7,924 nucleotides of DNA, from contig JAAFHQ010000255.1 of the NCBI GenBank assembly GCA_013298445.1, positions 1 through 7,924 of the forward strand, given 5' to 3'. The translations under genes and the position numbers were made by a program. This DNA comes from Chitinophagales bacterium (GTDB taxonomy: Bacteria; Bacteroidota; Bacteroidia; Chitinophagales; Saprospiraceae). Shown here piece by piece: positions 7,440-7,924 of this stretch. Each line of letters opens with the position of its first letter. Position 1 is the first letter of the stretch. Under the pieces are notes generated by a model. The model had not been told where the DNA came from. It saw nothing but the letters and a program-made list of their open reading frames with translations, and searched no databases.

Positions 7440-7593
7440 ATTGTGCTGTGGCCTCAGAACCCCCGACCCCTAAAGGGGAGTACATTTTCTGTTAATCATC
7501 AATGCTATCCTTTTGAAAAAAGAAATTACATCTCAAGTTTACCGAAAATGTACTCCCCTTTAGGGGTCGGGGGTTCTGAGGCTTTAGCACAAT
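7440..7593. repeat. Large inverted repeat with GC-rich arms (REP/MITE-like palindromic element)
   Basis: The arms 7451-7489 and 7544-7582 are perfect reverse complements over 39 bp. Beyond three mismatched pairs they match for 8 more (7440-7447 with 7586-7593), giving 50-bp arms round a 54-nt AT-rich loop. Each arm contains its own small palindrome, CCCCTAAAGGGG (or its complement), and a run reading CCCCCGACCCC. Both arms carry an outward-facing ATG followed by codons for YSPLGVGGSEA. I recall similar CCCCTTTAGGGG-type intergenic repeats in Bacteroidota genomes, but could not search for them. It has no transposase gene and I see no target-site duplication. Confidence 0.85.
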
Positions 7594-7633
7594 GTCCAAA
7601 GACAAACCCCAATCAAAATAGATTCTTCGTCTG

Positions 7634-7747
7634 ACGCAAAAAATTACTTCCCGATTTTTTTTGAGGATTTTGAATAGGAAGCTCACTTGAAATGAAGCGT
7701 TCGACTTCCTATTCAAAACCCAAATCGGGAAGTTAATTTTTCTGCGT
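7634..7747. repeat. Second imperfect inverted repeat, possible terminator of the right-edge gene
   Basis: The inner arms 7668-7681 and 7705-7718 are perfectly complementary over 14 bp (TTTTGAATAGGAAG). The middle arms 7646-7657 and 7722-7733 match over 12 bp (ACTTCCCGATTT). The outer ends ACGC (7634-7637) and GCGT (7744-7747) also pair, with A/T runs between. The loop is 23 nt. The element begins 3 bp after the stop of the right-edge minus-strand gene. Its transcript would fold into one long stem ending in a T-rich tract (complement of 7638-7643), so termination is plausible. Its length and layered symmetry are more than a normal terminator needs, which suggests a repeat element. Confidence 0.75.
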
Positions 7748-7750
7748 TAC

Positions 7751-7924
7751 TTACCGCTTCCGTTTCTTCGGGTCTCTTCTCTCACTCGCCGTTGTTCGGG
7801 GTGCAGCCGGTGTAGTTGGTTTCGGTTGCTGTGGTTGTGGTTTGGGTTGCGGTTTGGGCTCTTCAGCCGGTGGATTTTTCAGGAATTTCCACAAACCAGT
7901 TCCCACAATCCCCAACACACCTAC
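7751..7924 (-). CDS. C-terminal end of an unidentified protein with hydrophobic segment and Pro/Lys-rich tail
   Basis: The last 57 codons of a gene enter from the right edge and end at TAA (7753-7751). The visible part starts with a short hydrophobic stretch, VGVLGIVGTGLWKFL, which may be a membrane helix or its end. A low-complexity linker follows, with alternating Pro, Lys and Gln (EEPKPQPKPQPQQPKP), then TTPAAPRTTASERR and a very basic end, DPKKRKR. The clean frame and the abrupt stop before a strong hairpin support a real gene. The family cannot be named from this piece. The Pro/Lys pattern after a helix recalls TonB-like or other envelope-spanning linkers, but TonB has its linker after an N-terminal helix and a folded C-terminal domain, which is absent here. 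A basic tail of this kind would most likely stay cytoplasmic. Confidence 0.6.
   Translation of the reverse strand, partial: VGVLGIVGTGLWKFLKNPPAEEPKPQPKPQPQQPKPTTPAAPRTTASERRDPKKRKR

Larger units (their letters stand above)
7372..7750. other. 379-bp intergenic region with two large palindromes
   Basis: No credible gene is present on either strand. The small open frames here are made of the repeats themselves. The stretch contains the two inverted repeats listed separately, and it must hold the promoter of the BatA-led cluster if the cluster is not read through from the right-hand gene. I could not identify a convincing Bacteroidota promoter (TTTG, about 19-21 bp, TAnnTTTG). TAGCATTG in the loop of the first palindrome, read on the minus strand at about 7511-7504, is one base off the -7 box, but the nearest upstream TTG has the wrong spacing. 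Confidence 0.7.

Noticed and set aside
7372..7485. A 38-residue N-terminal extension of the BatA-like protein starting at the ATG at 7485.
   Set aside because: The extension is encoded by the palindrome arm and low-complexity leader, and has no membrane or signal character. The conserved BatA start MQFLYPTFLW begins at 7371.
7490..7543. A possible Bacteroidota promoter in the loop of the first palindrome (TAGCATTG on the minus strand).
   Set aside because: One base differs from TAnnTTTG and no TTG element sits at the expected 19-21 bp; the loop is AT-rich, so chance matches are expected.
7492..7716. A 74-codon minus-strand open frame and an overlapping 98-codon plus-strand frame (7338-7634).
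   Set aside because: Both are made largely of the inverted repeats and their loops and start without a ribosome-binding signal.
1..7924. CRISPR array, tRNA/rRNA, transposase, integrase or phage genes.
   Set aside because: No regularly spaced direct repeats, no RNA-gene-like sequence and no mobility or phage protein were seen on either strand.

Overview
The window looks like a piece of a Bacteroidota chromosome, most likely from the Saprospiria/Lewinella-Haliscomenobacter side of the phylum. That placement is inferred from the gene content: two DUF4199 membrane proteins, a BatA/VWA membrane protein and a degenerate dihydroorotase next to a GtrB/ArnC-like glycosyltransferase. It also fits the start codons, which are ATG without a clear Shine-Dalgarno sequence. 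No taxonomic marker is present. Every gene I can support lies on the minus strand, so the window reads from right to left.

Right edge (7751-7924): the C-terminal end of an unidentified protein with a hydrophobic stretch, a Pro/Gln/Lys-rich linker and a very basic tail. Next comes a 379-bp gene-free stretch (7372-7750) holding two separate large inverted repeats, at 7634-7747 and 7440-7593. The first lies just after the stop of the right-edge gene and may be its terminator. The second has near-identical GC-rich arms that look like a dispersed palindromic element.

Main cluster (7371 down to the left edge): a BatA-type VWA protein, 50 bp, a dihydroorotase homologue that has lost its metal-binding residues, 10 bp, a first DUF4199 protein, 70 bp with a hairpin, a second DUF4199 protein, 24 bp, a GT2 polyprenyl-phosphate-type glycosyltransferase with two C-terminal membrane helices, 14 bp, an extended-SDR NAD-dependent nucleotide-sugar epimerase/dehydratase, 1 bp, and a GT-B (GT4-like) glycosyltransferase cut by the left edge. 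The tight spacing and single orientation suggest one operon or two overlapping transcription units.

The three left-hand genes make sense together as cell-surface glycan synthesis: the SDR enzyme makes an activated sugar, the GT2 enzyme charges a lipid carrier, and the GT4 enzyme extends a glycan. The right-hand genes (BatA, dead dihydroorotase, two DUF4199 proteins) have no established joint function. The most interesting point in the window is the dihydroorotase-like protein. It keeps the family fold signature and full length but lacks nearly every catalytic residue, so it cannot be a normal pyrimidine-synthesis enzyme. No RNA gene, CRISPR array, transposase or phage gene was found.
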